41,079 bases of DNA, from positions 1 to 41,079 of the forward strand of contig JAEXOR010000057.1 of assembly GCA_023439185.1 (NCBI GenBank), in the 5' to 3' direction. This stretch comes from Bacillota bacterium (lineage in GTDB: Bacteria > Bacillota > Desulfotomaculia > Desulfotomaculales > Desulfallaceae). Below the pieces are notes generated by a model, which saw nothing but the letters and a program-made list of their open reading frames with translations, searched no databases and was not told the origin of the DNA. Of the stretch, positions 34,220 to 41,079 are shown piece after piece. How positions within the stretch are numbered: the stretch's first letter is position 1; each line of letters starts with the position of its first letter. Made by a program: the position numbers and the translations under genes.

Positions 34220-34861
34220 ATGAACTGGGCCCGTTTCCAGGACGCCCTGGTGCATAGAGCGCCTGAAGCCCTGGCCGTACACCTGCTGATGGTGGCCGTG
34301 ACCATCGCCATAGCCGTGGCCATAGCCTTGCCGCTGGGAGTATTGTTAACCAGACCCAGGTACAAAGGCCTTGGCGTCATTGTAATGAACCTGATGAACC
34401 TGTTGCAGACAGTACCCGGCCTGGCGGTTATCGCCTTGGCCATGCCGTTTTTGGGGCTGGGCCTGAAACCCACCATTGTGGCCCTGTCGGTGCAGGGGTT
34501 GCTTCCCATCGCCAGAAATACCATGGCGGGGATTTACGCCGTCGGTCCCGACGTCAAGGAAGCCGCGCTGGGTATGGGCATGTCCCATAAAAAAGTGTTT
34601 TACGAGGTTGAGCTGCCCCTGGCCATGCCGGTGATCCTGGCCGGCATCAGGACCTCGACGGTTTATGTGGTCAGCGTGGGCACCCTGGCCGCCTATATCG
34701 GCGGTGGCGGGCTGGGTGATTTGATTGTTACCGGACTGGCCATGTTCTGGTCCGAATTCCTGCTGGTGGGCGCCGGGTTGGGCGCGCTGCTGGCCATCGC
34801 TCTTGACAGAGCCCTGGCTTACGTGGAGTTCAGGATTACTCCCCCGGGGCTGGGGAGCTAA
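34220..34861 (+). CDS. OpuC-type ABC transporter permease 2
   Basis: This 213-residue second permease has about five to six helices and an EAA loop (KEAALGMGMSHKKVFYEVELPLAMPVILAG, about 113-142). It pairs with the permease at 32407 around the CBS-containing ATPase. It begins on the base after the ATPase stop. A 90-bp palindromic element follows 3 bases after its stop. Confidence 0.9.
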   Translation: MNWARFQDALVHRAPEALAVHLLMVAVTIAIAVAIALPLGVLLTRPRYKGLGVIVMNLMNLLQTVPGLAVIALAMPFLGLGLKPTIVALSVQGLLPIARNTMAGIYAVGPDVKEAALGMGMSHKKVFYEVELPLAMPVILAGIRTSTVYVVSVGTLAAYIGGGGLGDLIVTGLAMFWSEFLLVGAGLGALLAIALDRALAYVEFRITPPGLGS

Positions 34862-34864
34862 TTT

Positions 34865-34954
34865 TGGTGCCAGGTGTTAAAAGTTAAAAGTGTTAAAAGT
34901 CATGAACTATAGTTCGCCACTTTTAACAAAACTAACTTTTAACACCTGGCACCA
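34865..34954. repeat. 90-bp palindromic element, copy 2
   Basis: The 22-bp perfect terminal inverted repeats start TGGTGCCAGGTGTTAAAAGT, as in the element at 29562-29640. Inside, TGTTAAAAGT pairs with ACTTTTAACA, and GAACTATAGTTC forms the centre. It lies between the second permease and the binding-protein gene and could act as an RNA hairpin within the operon. Confidence 0.9.
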
Positions 34955-35101
34955 GGGAGAGAGGTGATTGAGCCAAGCGGAGGGGAGAAAATAGCCGGTT
35001 TTCGTTGAAAACATATTTGGCGGGCCCGGTGGGGAACTGTTCCCCATGCGGCATGACAAGCAATCAGAAACAAGACAATTAAAGTGAGGAGGAAGTACCT
35101 G

Positions 35102-36037
35102 ATGAAGAAAAAGACAATATTATATCTGCTAGTTTTGGTGACGGCATTGGCTCTGATTACCGCCGGCTGCGGCGGTGGCGGAACAACGGAACAGGGAGCC
35201 GCTGATGGCGACAAGCCCACCATCGTGGTAGGTTCCAAGACCTTTACCGAAGCATTGCTGTTGGGCAGCATGACCTACCAGTACCTTGAGTACCTCGGTT
35301 ACCCCGTGGAGAATAAAACCGGCCTCGGGGAACTGGCTGTGATCAGGCCCGCCCTGGAGTCCGGACAGGTTAGCGCCTACTGGGAATACACCGGCACCGT
35401 GCTGATTAACATCATGGAACATGAGCCCAGCTTTGACGAGGAAGAAAGCTATAACCTGGTCAAGGAGTTTGACGAAGCCAACGGCATCCTCTGGCTGGAC
35501 TACACCCCGATGAACGACACCTACGCCATCATGGTCAGGCAGGATGTGGCCGACCAGTACAACCTGACCACCACGTCCGACCTGGTGAAAGCAATCCAGG
35601 ACGGCGCCAAGCTCAAGTTTATCACTGCCCAGGAATGGATCGAGCGCCCTGACGGCCTGCAGCACTTTGAAGGCGTTTACGGCTTCCAGTATCCCAAAGA
35701 GAACATGGTGGCCGCCGCTTTGAACATGGGCTATGAAGCGCTGAAAGCCAACGAGGCGGAAGTAGGCCTGGCCTTCACCACCGACGCCAGGATCGAGGCT
35801 TACAACCTGGTGGCCCTGGAAGACGACAAGCATGCTTTCCCGGTTTACAACGCCGCGCCGCTGTTCCGGGAAGAAATCATTGCCGCTTACCCGGAAATTC
35901 CGGAACAAATGAAAAAACTCAGCCAACTCCTGGATAACGAGACCACTGTAAGCCTGAACAAGGCCGTGGACGTGGACAAGAAGAGCGTGGAAGAAGTGTC
36001 CAAACAATTCCTGACCGAACAGGGCTTAATCAAGTAG
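35102..36037 (+). CDS. OpuC-type substrate-binding lipoprotein
   Basis: This 311-residue lipoprotein has a basic start (MKKKT), a hydrophobic stretch and lipobox ITAGC (about residues 17-21), so the mature Cys would be lipid-anchored outside the membrane. The body matches the OpuAC/OpuCC/YehZ class (VVGSKTFTEALLLGSMTYQYLE, then GQVSAYWEYTGTVL). These proteins bind quaternary amines through aromatic cages; related EgtU domains bind ergothioneine. The exact ligand cannot be read from sequence. ATG 35102 follows GAGGAGGAAG. It is 240 bases from the second permease, with the palindromic element in between. Confidence 0.92.
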   Translation: MKKKTILYLLVLVTALALITAGCGGGGTTEQGAADGDKPTIVVGSKTFTEALLLGSMTYQYLEYLGYPVENKTGLGELAVIRPALESGQVSAYWEYTGTVLINIMEHEPSFDEEESYNLVKEFDEANGILWLDYTPMNDTYAIMVRQDVADQYNLTTTSDLVKAIQDGAKLKFITAQEWIERPDGLQHFEGVYGFQYPKENMVAAALNMGYEALKANEAEVGLAFTTDARIEAYNLVALEDDKHAFPVYNAAPLFREEIIAAYPEIPEQMKKLSQLLDNETTVSLNKAVDVDKKSVEEVSKQFLTEQGLIK

Positions 36038-36086
36038 GGCAATCATAACGGTTACCCGAAATCAATAAAAACGTTTTAACACGCCT

Positions 36087-36119
36087 GGGGGCGCCCGCGA
36101 GGGGCGCCCCTACGAATTT
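36087..36119. repeat. GC-rich REP-like hairpin, possible terminator
   Basis: GGGGGCGCCC and GGGGCGCCCC surround GCGA, and TACGAATTTT follows. The same sequence family appears inverted at 41018-41043 and again at the window end, so it is a dispersed repeat that may also end the transporter transcript. Confidence 0.7.
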
Positions 36120-36159
36120 TTGACAGCGCCTGCGGCCTGCGACGGAGGAGGTTGAACCC

Positions 36160-37143
36160 ATGTCGCTGACTGATGATTTTATGACCATATTTCAGGCTCC
36201 GGAATTTATCAAACCATATCTGCACCATTTCGTCACTGAACAGGAAATGAAGCTGGTGGCGGGTTTAAAGGAGCAAAGCCTTACCGGGCTGGAGATTGCC
36301 GCCATGCTGCAGGAACCACCGGAGCAAACCGGTGTTTTTTTGGAGCAGGCCTACCGGCGCCACGTGATTGACAAAACAGTGGAGCAGGGCGTTACCCGCT
36401 ATACCGCCGGTGATTTTTACGGCCGGCTGGATAACTTCTGTCTGTTCGGCAATTACCAGGTGTTGCCCAAAAAGGTGCGCCGCCGGCTGGACCGGTGGTG
36501 TTTTGACGAATACATGCAAAGGCACGACCATTTTCAGCAGGTCCTGGACAACGAACCCGACTACGATAACTGCCATAACGACTGGGTACTGCTCTTGCCC
36601 GAAGTGGAAGAGATGATTGACGCGGCCGGGGAAATCCGGGTGCTGCCCTGCAACTGCAAGATTATGGCCGATAACTGCGATCACTCCAGGGAAATCTGTA
36701 TCTTTTTTGATCCGGCCATTGATGACCGCACCGGAGGCCGGGAACTGACCCGGGCGGAAGCCAAGGAGCTGGTGCGCCGCCTGGACAAAGAGGGCCTGAT
36801 GCACACCGGAGGCCCGTATAACTGGCGGGAAGAAGGCCCTTCGGTGATTTGCAACTGCTGCTCCTGTTGCTGCTATCCCTTCCGGGCGGCCCAGCGTCTG
36901 GGCACTAAAGGCAAATGGCCCCGTTCCCGCTATGTGGCCGGATATGACCGGGACCAGTGCCGGTCGTGCGGTTTATGCGCCAGGCGCTGCCCCTTCGGCG
37001 CGTTTCAGTTAAGCGATACCGGGGTTGAGAAAGACGGACCAACAGTTAAGGAAGTGACCTTTGACAGCAGCCTTTGTTGGGGCTGCGGCCTTTGCGCCAA
37101 CGCATGCCCCACTGGAGCGATCACTATGCGGAACTGCAAATAA
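36160..37143 (+). CDS. Cys-rich 4Fe-4S ferredoxin-domain protein with winged-helix-like N-terminus
   Basis: This 327-residue protein has two classic 4Fe-4S motifs at the C-terminus, CRSCGLCARRCP (from about 267) and CWGCGLCANACP (from about 306). Further Cys groups lie in the middle: LPCNCKIMADNC...REIC (about 163-180) and an unusual CNCCSCCC (about 231-238). The first 80 residues look like a winged-helix domain. It is soluble and has no signal peptide. It lies directly ahead of the mttB operon, so it may deliver electrons to the corrinoid activator. That is an inference from position; the family's function is not known to me. GGAGGAGG precedes the ATG. Confidence 0.8.
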   Translation: MSLTDDFMTIFQAPEFIKPYLHHFVTEQEMKLVAGLKEQSLTGLEIAAMLQEPPEQTGVFLEQAYRRHVIDKTVEQGVTRYTAGDFYGRLDNFCLFGNYQVLPKKVRRRLDRWCFDEYMQRHDHFQQVLDNEPDYDNCHNDWVLLLPEVEEMIDAAGEIRVLPCNCKIMADNCDHSREICIFFDPAIDDRTGGRELTRAEAKELVRRLDKEGLMHTGGPYNWREEGPSVICNCCSCCCYPFRAAQRLGTKGKWPRSRYVAGYDRDQCRSCGLCARRCPFGAFQLSDTGVEKDGPTVKEVTFDSSLCWGCGLCANACPTGAITMRNCK

Positions 37144-37234
37144 CATTTGCCATGCCGTAATAAAGCGCAAATAATTTTTGCATCAATAGGGATACAGCGG
37201 CGGTGGAATAATCATTAAAGATTATTTTTTATAA

Positions 37235-37251
37235 TGGCATGGCTCTTGCTT
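37235..37251 (+). promoter_or_regulatory. sigma54 (-24/-12) promoter of the mttB pair
   Basis: TGGCAT-GGCTC-TTGCTT has GG and GC ten bases apart and one mismatch to the consensus. It lies about 50 bases before the first mttB-type start. AATAATC-N6-GATTATT at 37207-37226 is an inverted repeat just upstream. Confidence 0.8.
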
Positions 37252-37300
37252 AAATATAAAGTCGGTACTTGCTGAAATATTTCGCGAGGAGGACGCGTGC

Positions 37301-38761
37301 ATGGAAAAATTCCTGTCCAATTATGATGAACAGGTTACGCCCCGGTTGAAGTGGGTTACCGATACCCAGTTGGAACAAATTCATTACGCCTCGCTGGAAG
37401 TGCTGGAGCGCACCGGCATGGAGGTGCAGCACCCGGAGGCCCTGGCCCTGCTCAAAGACGCGGGCTGCAAAGTCCGGGACAACCGGGTTTGGATCCCCGG
37501 CTGGCTGGTGGAGGAATGCATCCGCTTGGCCCCCAAGCGGGTGGCGGTGGCCAACCGGCTGGGCGAAAGGGTTATGCCCCTGGAAAAGAACCGGGTTTAC
37601 TACGGCACCGGCTCCGACCTGCCATTTACCATCGACCTGGAATCCAAAGCCAGAAGAACGTCCACCAAGCAGGACGTGGTTGAGGCCGCCCGGGTGATGG
37701 ACGCGCTGCCCAACTACGATTTTATCATGAGCTACGCCATTGCTTCGGAAACCAACCCCGTGGTCAGCGACCTGCACCAGTTTGAGGCCATGACCCTGCA
37801 TACCGGCAAGCCCATTATCTTCACCGCCCACAACGCCGAAAACACCGAGGCCCTGATTATGATGGCGGCGGCCTGCGCCGGCGGCGTGGAGAACTTTAAG
37901 CAAAACCCGTACATTATCCTGTACTCCGAGCCCATCTCCCCGCTGGTACACACCATGGACGGAGTGGGCAAGATGTTCAAGTGTTTCGATTATAACGTGC
38001 CCGTGGTCTACACCCCGGGGATCCTGTCCGGCGCCACCACCCCGGTGACCAAAGCGGGCAGCATGGTCCAGATGAACGCCGAATCCCTGGCGGGCGTGGT
38101 CATGGCCCAGTTGTACAAGAAGGGCTCGCCCATCATCATCGGCGGCGGGGCCACCCCCATGGACATGAAGACCACCGCCACCCTGTACGGCGCGCCGGAG
38201 ACTTCCATGAACTACGCCGTGATGACCCAACTGGCCCAGTGGTACGGCTTGCCCAACTTCACCGAGGCGGGCTGCGTCAATTCGCCGGTGCCCGATGTGC
38301 AGGCCGGTGTGGAAGCGTCGGTATCAATCCTGATGAACCAGTTGGAAGGCTGCAACCTGGTGCACGACGTGGGCTACCTGGAGGGCGGCAAGACCGGTTA
38401 TCTGCCCTTCCTGGTGATTTGCGACGATATTATCGACATGGTCCGCTACATGGGCCGGGGCACCAGGACCTCCCCGGACCACCTGGCAGTGGACGCCATC
38501 AACGACGTGGGTCCCGCCGGCAACTTCATGGGCCACGACCACACATTCAAGTACTTCCGGGAAGAAATCTGGAACCCCCGCTTCTTCATCCGCTACCGCT
38601 GGGAACAGTGGGAAGCCAAGGGAATGAAAAAGTCCATGGATATCGCCGTGGAGAAGGTTAAAGAGATCCTGGCTCAGCATGAACCCGCCGCGCTGCCCGC
38701 CGGAGCCGCGGAGGAAATGCAGGCCATCATCAAGCGCCGGGAGACCGAGTGCGCGGGTTAG
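37301..38761 (+). CDS. MttB-family (trimethylamine methyltransferase-like) protein 1, non-pyrrolysine
   Basis: This 486-residue TIM-barrel methyltransferase of the MttB superfamily begins RLKWVTDTQLEQIHYASLEVLERTGMEV. It has YYGTGSD, the LPNFTEAGC block and the late GCNLVHDVGYLEGGKTGYL typical of members without pyrrolysine. There is no in-frame amber codon. Characterised non-Pyl homologues (for example MtgB) take a methyl group from quaternary amines such as glycine betaine and place it on a corrinoid protein. The substrate here is unknown. Its start follows CGAGGAGGACG and lies about 50 bases after the sigma54 promoter. The second mttB-type gene begins 12 bases after its stop. Confidence 0.92.
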   Translation: MEKFLSNYDEQVTPRLKWVTDTQLEQIHYASLEVLERTGMEVQHPEALALLKDAGCKVRDNRVWIPGWLVEECIRLAPKRVAVANRLGERVMPLEKNRVYYGTGSDLPFTIDLESKARRTSTKQDVVEAARVMDALPNYDFIMSYAIASETNPVVSDLHQFEAMTLHTGKPIIFTAHNAENTEALIMMAAACAGGVENFKQNPYIILYSEPISPLVHTMDGVGKMFKCFDYNVPVVYTPGILSGATTPVTKAGSMVQMNAESLAGVVMAQLYKKGSPIIIGGGATPMDMKTTATLYGAPETSMNYAVMTQLAQWYGLPNFTEAGCVNSPVPDVQAGVEASVSILMNQLEGCNLVHDVGYLEGGKTGYLPFLVICDDIIDMVRYMGRGTRTSPDHLAVDAINDVGPAGNFMGHDHTFKYFREEIWNPRFFIRYRWEQWEAKGMKKSMDIAVEKVKEILAQHEPAALPAGAAEEMQAIIKRRETECAG

Positions 38762-38773
38762 GGGGGCAAAAGA

Positions 38774-40225
38774 ATGCAATACGCAGCTAAACACGGGAGC
38801 GGGGTGGCTTTTCGCACCCTGACCGCCGAACAAATTAAAGAGATCCACAGCGCCAGCTGCCGGATTTTAAACGAGACCGGGCTTATCGTCCACCACGACG
38901 AGGCCGCTGAGCTGCTGAAAAAGGCCGGCGCCTACACCGATAACTCGGGCCGCACCTACCTGCCCGACTCCCTGGTGGAATGGGCCATCCGGACCGCGCC
39001 CTCCCGGGCCACCGTTTACAACCGGCTGGGCGAGCCGGCCATGTTTCTGGAGGGGTCCAACGCTTATTTTGGCACCGGTTCCGATACCCTGATTTTCATT
39101 GACCCGGCCACTGGGGAAAGGCGGCCCTGGAACACCGAGGACGTGGCGGCGGCGGTGCGCCTGGTGGACTACCTGCCCCAGCTTGATTTTGTCATGTCCA
39201 TGGGTTTACTGAACGACGTGGACAAGCGGATGATTTACCGCACTCAGTACGCGCTGATGATTAAAAACAGCGTCAAGCCCCAGGTAATCATCGCCGAGGA
39301 CAGGCCGACGGTGGAGGATATCTTCGCCATGGCGGCGGCGGTGACGGGGGGCGAAGAAAAACTGAAGCACCAGCCGTTGTTCGCACTGTACTGCGAGCCC
39401 ACTTCGCCGCTGCAGTTCCCCTTTACCTCTGTGGATAAACTGCTGGCCGCCGCCGAACTGAAAATCCCGGTCAATTTTGCCTGCGGTGCCCTGGCCGGGG
39501 CGTCCACGCCGGTCACCGAGGCCGGGACCATCGTGCAGGCCAACGCCGAGGCCCTGGGCGGCCTGGTGGTGCACCAGCTCAAGAATCCCGGCGCGCCCTT
39601 CCTGTACGGCTACGGGGATTCGCCTCTGGACATGCGCACCATGCAGGCGGTTTACGCCGTGCCCCATGCGCTGCTGCTGCAGGGGGCCCTGTGCGACCTG
39701 GCCCGCTATTACGCGCTGCCCTCCTGGGGCTATGCCGGCTGCAGCAGCGCCAAAACCTTTGACGAGCAGGCCGTCATGGAAGCCGTCATGTTTACCCTGA
39801 TGGGCGCCCTGCAGGGCTGCAACGTGATGCACGACGTGTTTTATATCGAGTCCGGGCGCACCGGTTCCCTGGAGTCGCTGGTGCTGAACAACGAAGTGAT
39901 CTCCCGGGCCAGGAACCTGCTGGGGGGCATCAACACCAGCCCCGAATACCTGGCGGTGGAAGCGATCAAAAGGGTCGGCCCCGGCGGCAACTTCCTGGGT
40001 GACGAGCACACTTACAATCACTTCAAGCAAAGTTGGAAACCCGATGTTTCGGACTTCAACGGCTACGATGCCTGGGCCGCCGAAGGCGCCAAAACAACCG
40101 GCGTCCGCATCCGGGAGAAAATTGCCCAGATTATGGCCACGCACCAGCCGGCGCCGGTGGCGCCCGAAGCCGGGCAGGACATCGACCGCATCCTGGCCGC
40201 GGCCGAAGCAAAACTGTGCGGGTAA
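38774..40225 (+). CDS. MttB-family methyltransferase protein 2, non-pyrrolysine
   Basis: This 483-residue paralogue of the preceding gene has the same fold and motifs (QIKEIHSASCRILNETGLIV, YFGTGSD, LPSWGYAGCSSAKTFDEQA, GCNVMHDVFYIESGRTGSL). The two are clearly diverged, so they may act on different substrates or on successive methyl groups. No amber codon is in frame. GGGGGG lies eight bases before the ATG. It is surely cotranscribed with mttB-type gene 1. The corrinoid gene follows after a 145-base spacer with repeats. Confidence 0.92.
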   Translation: MQYAAKHGSGVAFRTLTAEQIKEIHSASCRILNETGLIVHHDEAAELLKKAGAYTDNSGRTYLPDSLVEWAIRTAPSRATVYNRLGEPAMFLEGSNAYFGTGSDTLIFIDPATGERRPWNTEDVAAAVRLVDYLPQLDFVMSMGLLNDVDKRMIYRTQYALMIKNSVKPQVIIAEDRPTVEDIFAMAAAVTGGEEKLKHQPLFALYCEPTSPLQFPFTSVDKLLAAAELKIPVNFACGALAGASTPVTEAGTIVQANAEALGGLVVHQLKNPGAPFLYGYGDSPLDMRTMQAVYAVPHALLLQGALCDLARYYALPSWGYAGCSSAKTFDEQAVMEAVMFTLMGALQGCNVMHDVFYIESGRTGSLESLVLNNEVISRARNLLGGINTSPEYLAVEAIKRVGPGGNFLGDEHTYNHFKQSWKPDVSDFNGYDAWAAEGAKTTGVRIREKIAQIMATHQPAPVAPEAGQDIDRILAAAEAKLCG

Positions 40226-40231
40226 AAATTA

Positions 40232-40338
40232 AGTAGTCAGTAGTCAGGAGTCAGAATGAATCACTGAAACATTTGAAGCCCTGATTTTTGCATAGACATG
40301 TAATGTTTATGGTTTTACTACTGAATTCTGACTCCTGA
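40232..40338. repeat. heptamer repeat (copy C) and 14-bp inverted repeat flanking a 67-base loop
   Basis: TAGTCAG TAGTCAG GAGTCAG runs from 40234. TCAGGAGTCAGAAT (40244-40257) is the exact inverse complement of ATTCTGACTCCTGA (40325-40338), which is followed by ATTTAATAATTT. The unit occupies the spacer between the second mttB-type gene and the corrinoid gene. Confidence 0.75.
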
Positions 40339-40370
40339 ATTTAATAATTTACACTTTAGGAGGGAATGTC

Positions 40371-41000
40371 ATGAGCTTTCAGGAATTGGCCGACGTGGTC
40401 ATCAAGGGAGATATCCAAAAGGTCAAGGAAGTGACCCAAAAACTGATTGATGGCGGCAGCGAGCCCCTGGCGATTATTAACGAGGGTTTGATCCCGGGCA
40501 TCAACGAGGTGGGAGTGCGGTTTAAGGAAGGCGAACTCTTCGTGCCGGAAATGATGAGATCCGCCCAAGCCATGAAGGGCGGGGTGGAACTGGTAAAACC
40601 CCTGATAGCCGCCGAAAACATTCCCACTGCCGGCAAAGTGGTGATCGGCACTGTTAAAGGCGATTTGCACGACATCGGTAAAAACCTGGTGATTATGATG
40701 CTGGAAAGCAGCGGTTTTAACGTTGTAGACCTTGGTGTGGACGTGCCGGTGGATAAGTTTGTGCAGGCGGTTAAAGACCACAGCCCGCAGGTGGTGGGCA
40801 TGTCGGCCCTTTTAACCACTACCATGCCGGTGATGAAGAGTGTTATCGACGCCCTGGAAAAAGAGAATCTGCGCGGCGGCGTCAAGGTGCTGATCGGCGG
40901 CGCTCCCGTGTCCCCGGAATACGCGGGTGAAATTGGGGCGGACGGTTTCGCGCCGGACGCCGTGGTGGCCACCGATATGTGCAAACAAGTTTTAAACTAA
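40371..41000 (+). CDS. corrinoid (B12-binding) methyl-carrier protein
   Basis: This 209-residue protein has the helical cap domain (about 1-85, ...EGELFVPEMMRSAQAMK) and the Rossmann-like cobalamin domain with the lower-ligand motif GDLHDIGKN (His100), LGVDVPVDKFV, SALLTTTMPVM and LIGGAPV. It is the MtbC/MttC/MtgC-type carrier that takes a methyl group from an MttB-type protein and passes it to the MtrH-like protein. GGAGGG lies before the ATG. It completes the methyl-transfer set of the locus together with 20113, 29709, 37301 and 38774. Confidence 0.95.
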   Translation: MSFQELADVVIKGDIQKVKEVTQKLIDGGSEPLAIINEGLIPGINEVGVRFKEGELFVPEMMRSAQAMKGGVELVKPLIAAENIPTAGKVVIGTVKGDLHDIGKNLVIMMLESSGFNVVDLGVDVPVDKFVQAVKDHSPQVVGMSALLTTTMPVMKSVIDALEKENLRGGVKVLIGGAPVSPEYAGEIGADGFAPDAVVATDMCKQVLN

Positions 41001-41017
41001 GCCTGCTCCAAACTCAT

Positions 41018-41079
41018 GTAGGGGCGTCCCTTGCGGGCGCCCGAGGTAAGAAATGTTGTATCTCCGGGCGCCCGCAAGG
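41018..41079. repeat. REP-like inverted repeat pair, cut by the window end
   Basis: GTAGGGGCGTCCCTTGCGGG, then a 20-base spacer, then CCGGGCGCCCGCAAGG in the opposite orientation. Both match the unit at 36087-36110. It could also stop transcription behind the corrinoid gene, but the right part is outside the window. Confidence 0.7.

Noticed and set aside
37301..40225. Pyrrolysine-type MttB
   Set aside because: Both frames run through without any in-frame amber codon, and no pyl genes are in the window.

Overview
The window looks like chromosomal DNA of a strictly anaerobic, spore-lineage Bacillota of the Desulfotomaculum/Pelotomaculum type (Peptococcaceae sensu lato). This is an inference from several traits: GC-rich coding regions with AT-rich spacers, frequent TTG/GTG starts with strong Shine-Dalgarno sequences, a 2Fe-2S/ASKHA corrinoid activase, MttB-family methyltransferases without amber codons, CaiB-type CoA-transferases and a fumarate reductase/succinate dehydrogenase tail. 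No species can be named from sequence alone. No tRNA, rRNA, CRISPR array, prophage or transposase gene was seen.

Layout. (1) 1-7286: the end of an SdhB/FrdB gene, a convergent degenerate LuxR-type response regulator, a 640-nt gene-free AT-rich stretch with an 81-bp direct repeat, a PAS-GGDEF-HD-GYP c-di-GMP enzyme, and two tandemly duplicated chemoreceptors whose leaders and terminators were duplicated with them. (2) 7341-12392: an acyl-CoA ligase, an orphan membrane protein on the minus strand, and a pair of CaiB/BaiF CoA-transferase genes. Only the first of the pair keeps the catalytic Asp, an arrangement like a two-subunit (BbsEF-type) enzyme. (3) 12413-20088: housekeeping genes, namely a membrane GAF-GGDEF protein, ComF, a doubtful small ORF next to three DnaA-box-like sequences, a cold-shock protein, long-form HPF, SecA, and RF2 with its programmed +1 frameshift. 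(4) 20113 to the window end: about 21 kb of genes all on the plus strand, in which histidine degradation (hutP, hutI, ftcD, fchA, hutU, hutH) is interleaved with a complete corrinoid methyl-transfer system (RACo-like activase, URO-D-family protein, MtrH/AcsE-like methyltransferase, two MttB-family methyltransferases, corrinoid protein, Cys-rich ferredoxin), a quaternary-amine (OpuC-type) ABC transporter and a PAS-sigma54 activator.

How region 4 may work together. HutH, HutU, HutI, FtcD and FchA take histidine to glutamate and deliver the formimino carbon to tetrahydrofolate as methenyl-THF. The MttB proteins would move a methyl group from an N-methylated substrate to the corrinoid protein, the MtrH-like protein would move it on to tetrahydrofolate, and the RACo-like protein would re-reduce inactive cobalt. 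Both halves therefore feed C1-tetrahydrofolate. Regulatory sequence ties the parts together. A UAG-N4-UAG-N4-UAG array overlaps an intrinsic terminator ahead of hutH, as expected for HutP antitermination. Two nearly consensus sigma54 (-24/-12) promoters sit ahead of the MtrH-like gene and the mttB pair, with a sigma54 activator gene in the same locus. The most interesting hypothesis is that the locus degrades an N-methylated histidine such as hercynine or a relative. The plainer alternative is two adjacent pathways, histidine and glycine betaine.

Small repeats are scattered through region 4: two 79-90 bp near-perfect palindromic elements (one supplies the hutU stop codon), TAGTCAG-type heptamer repeats, and GC-rich REP-like hairpins.
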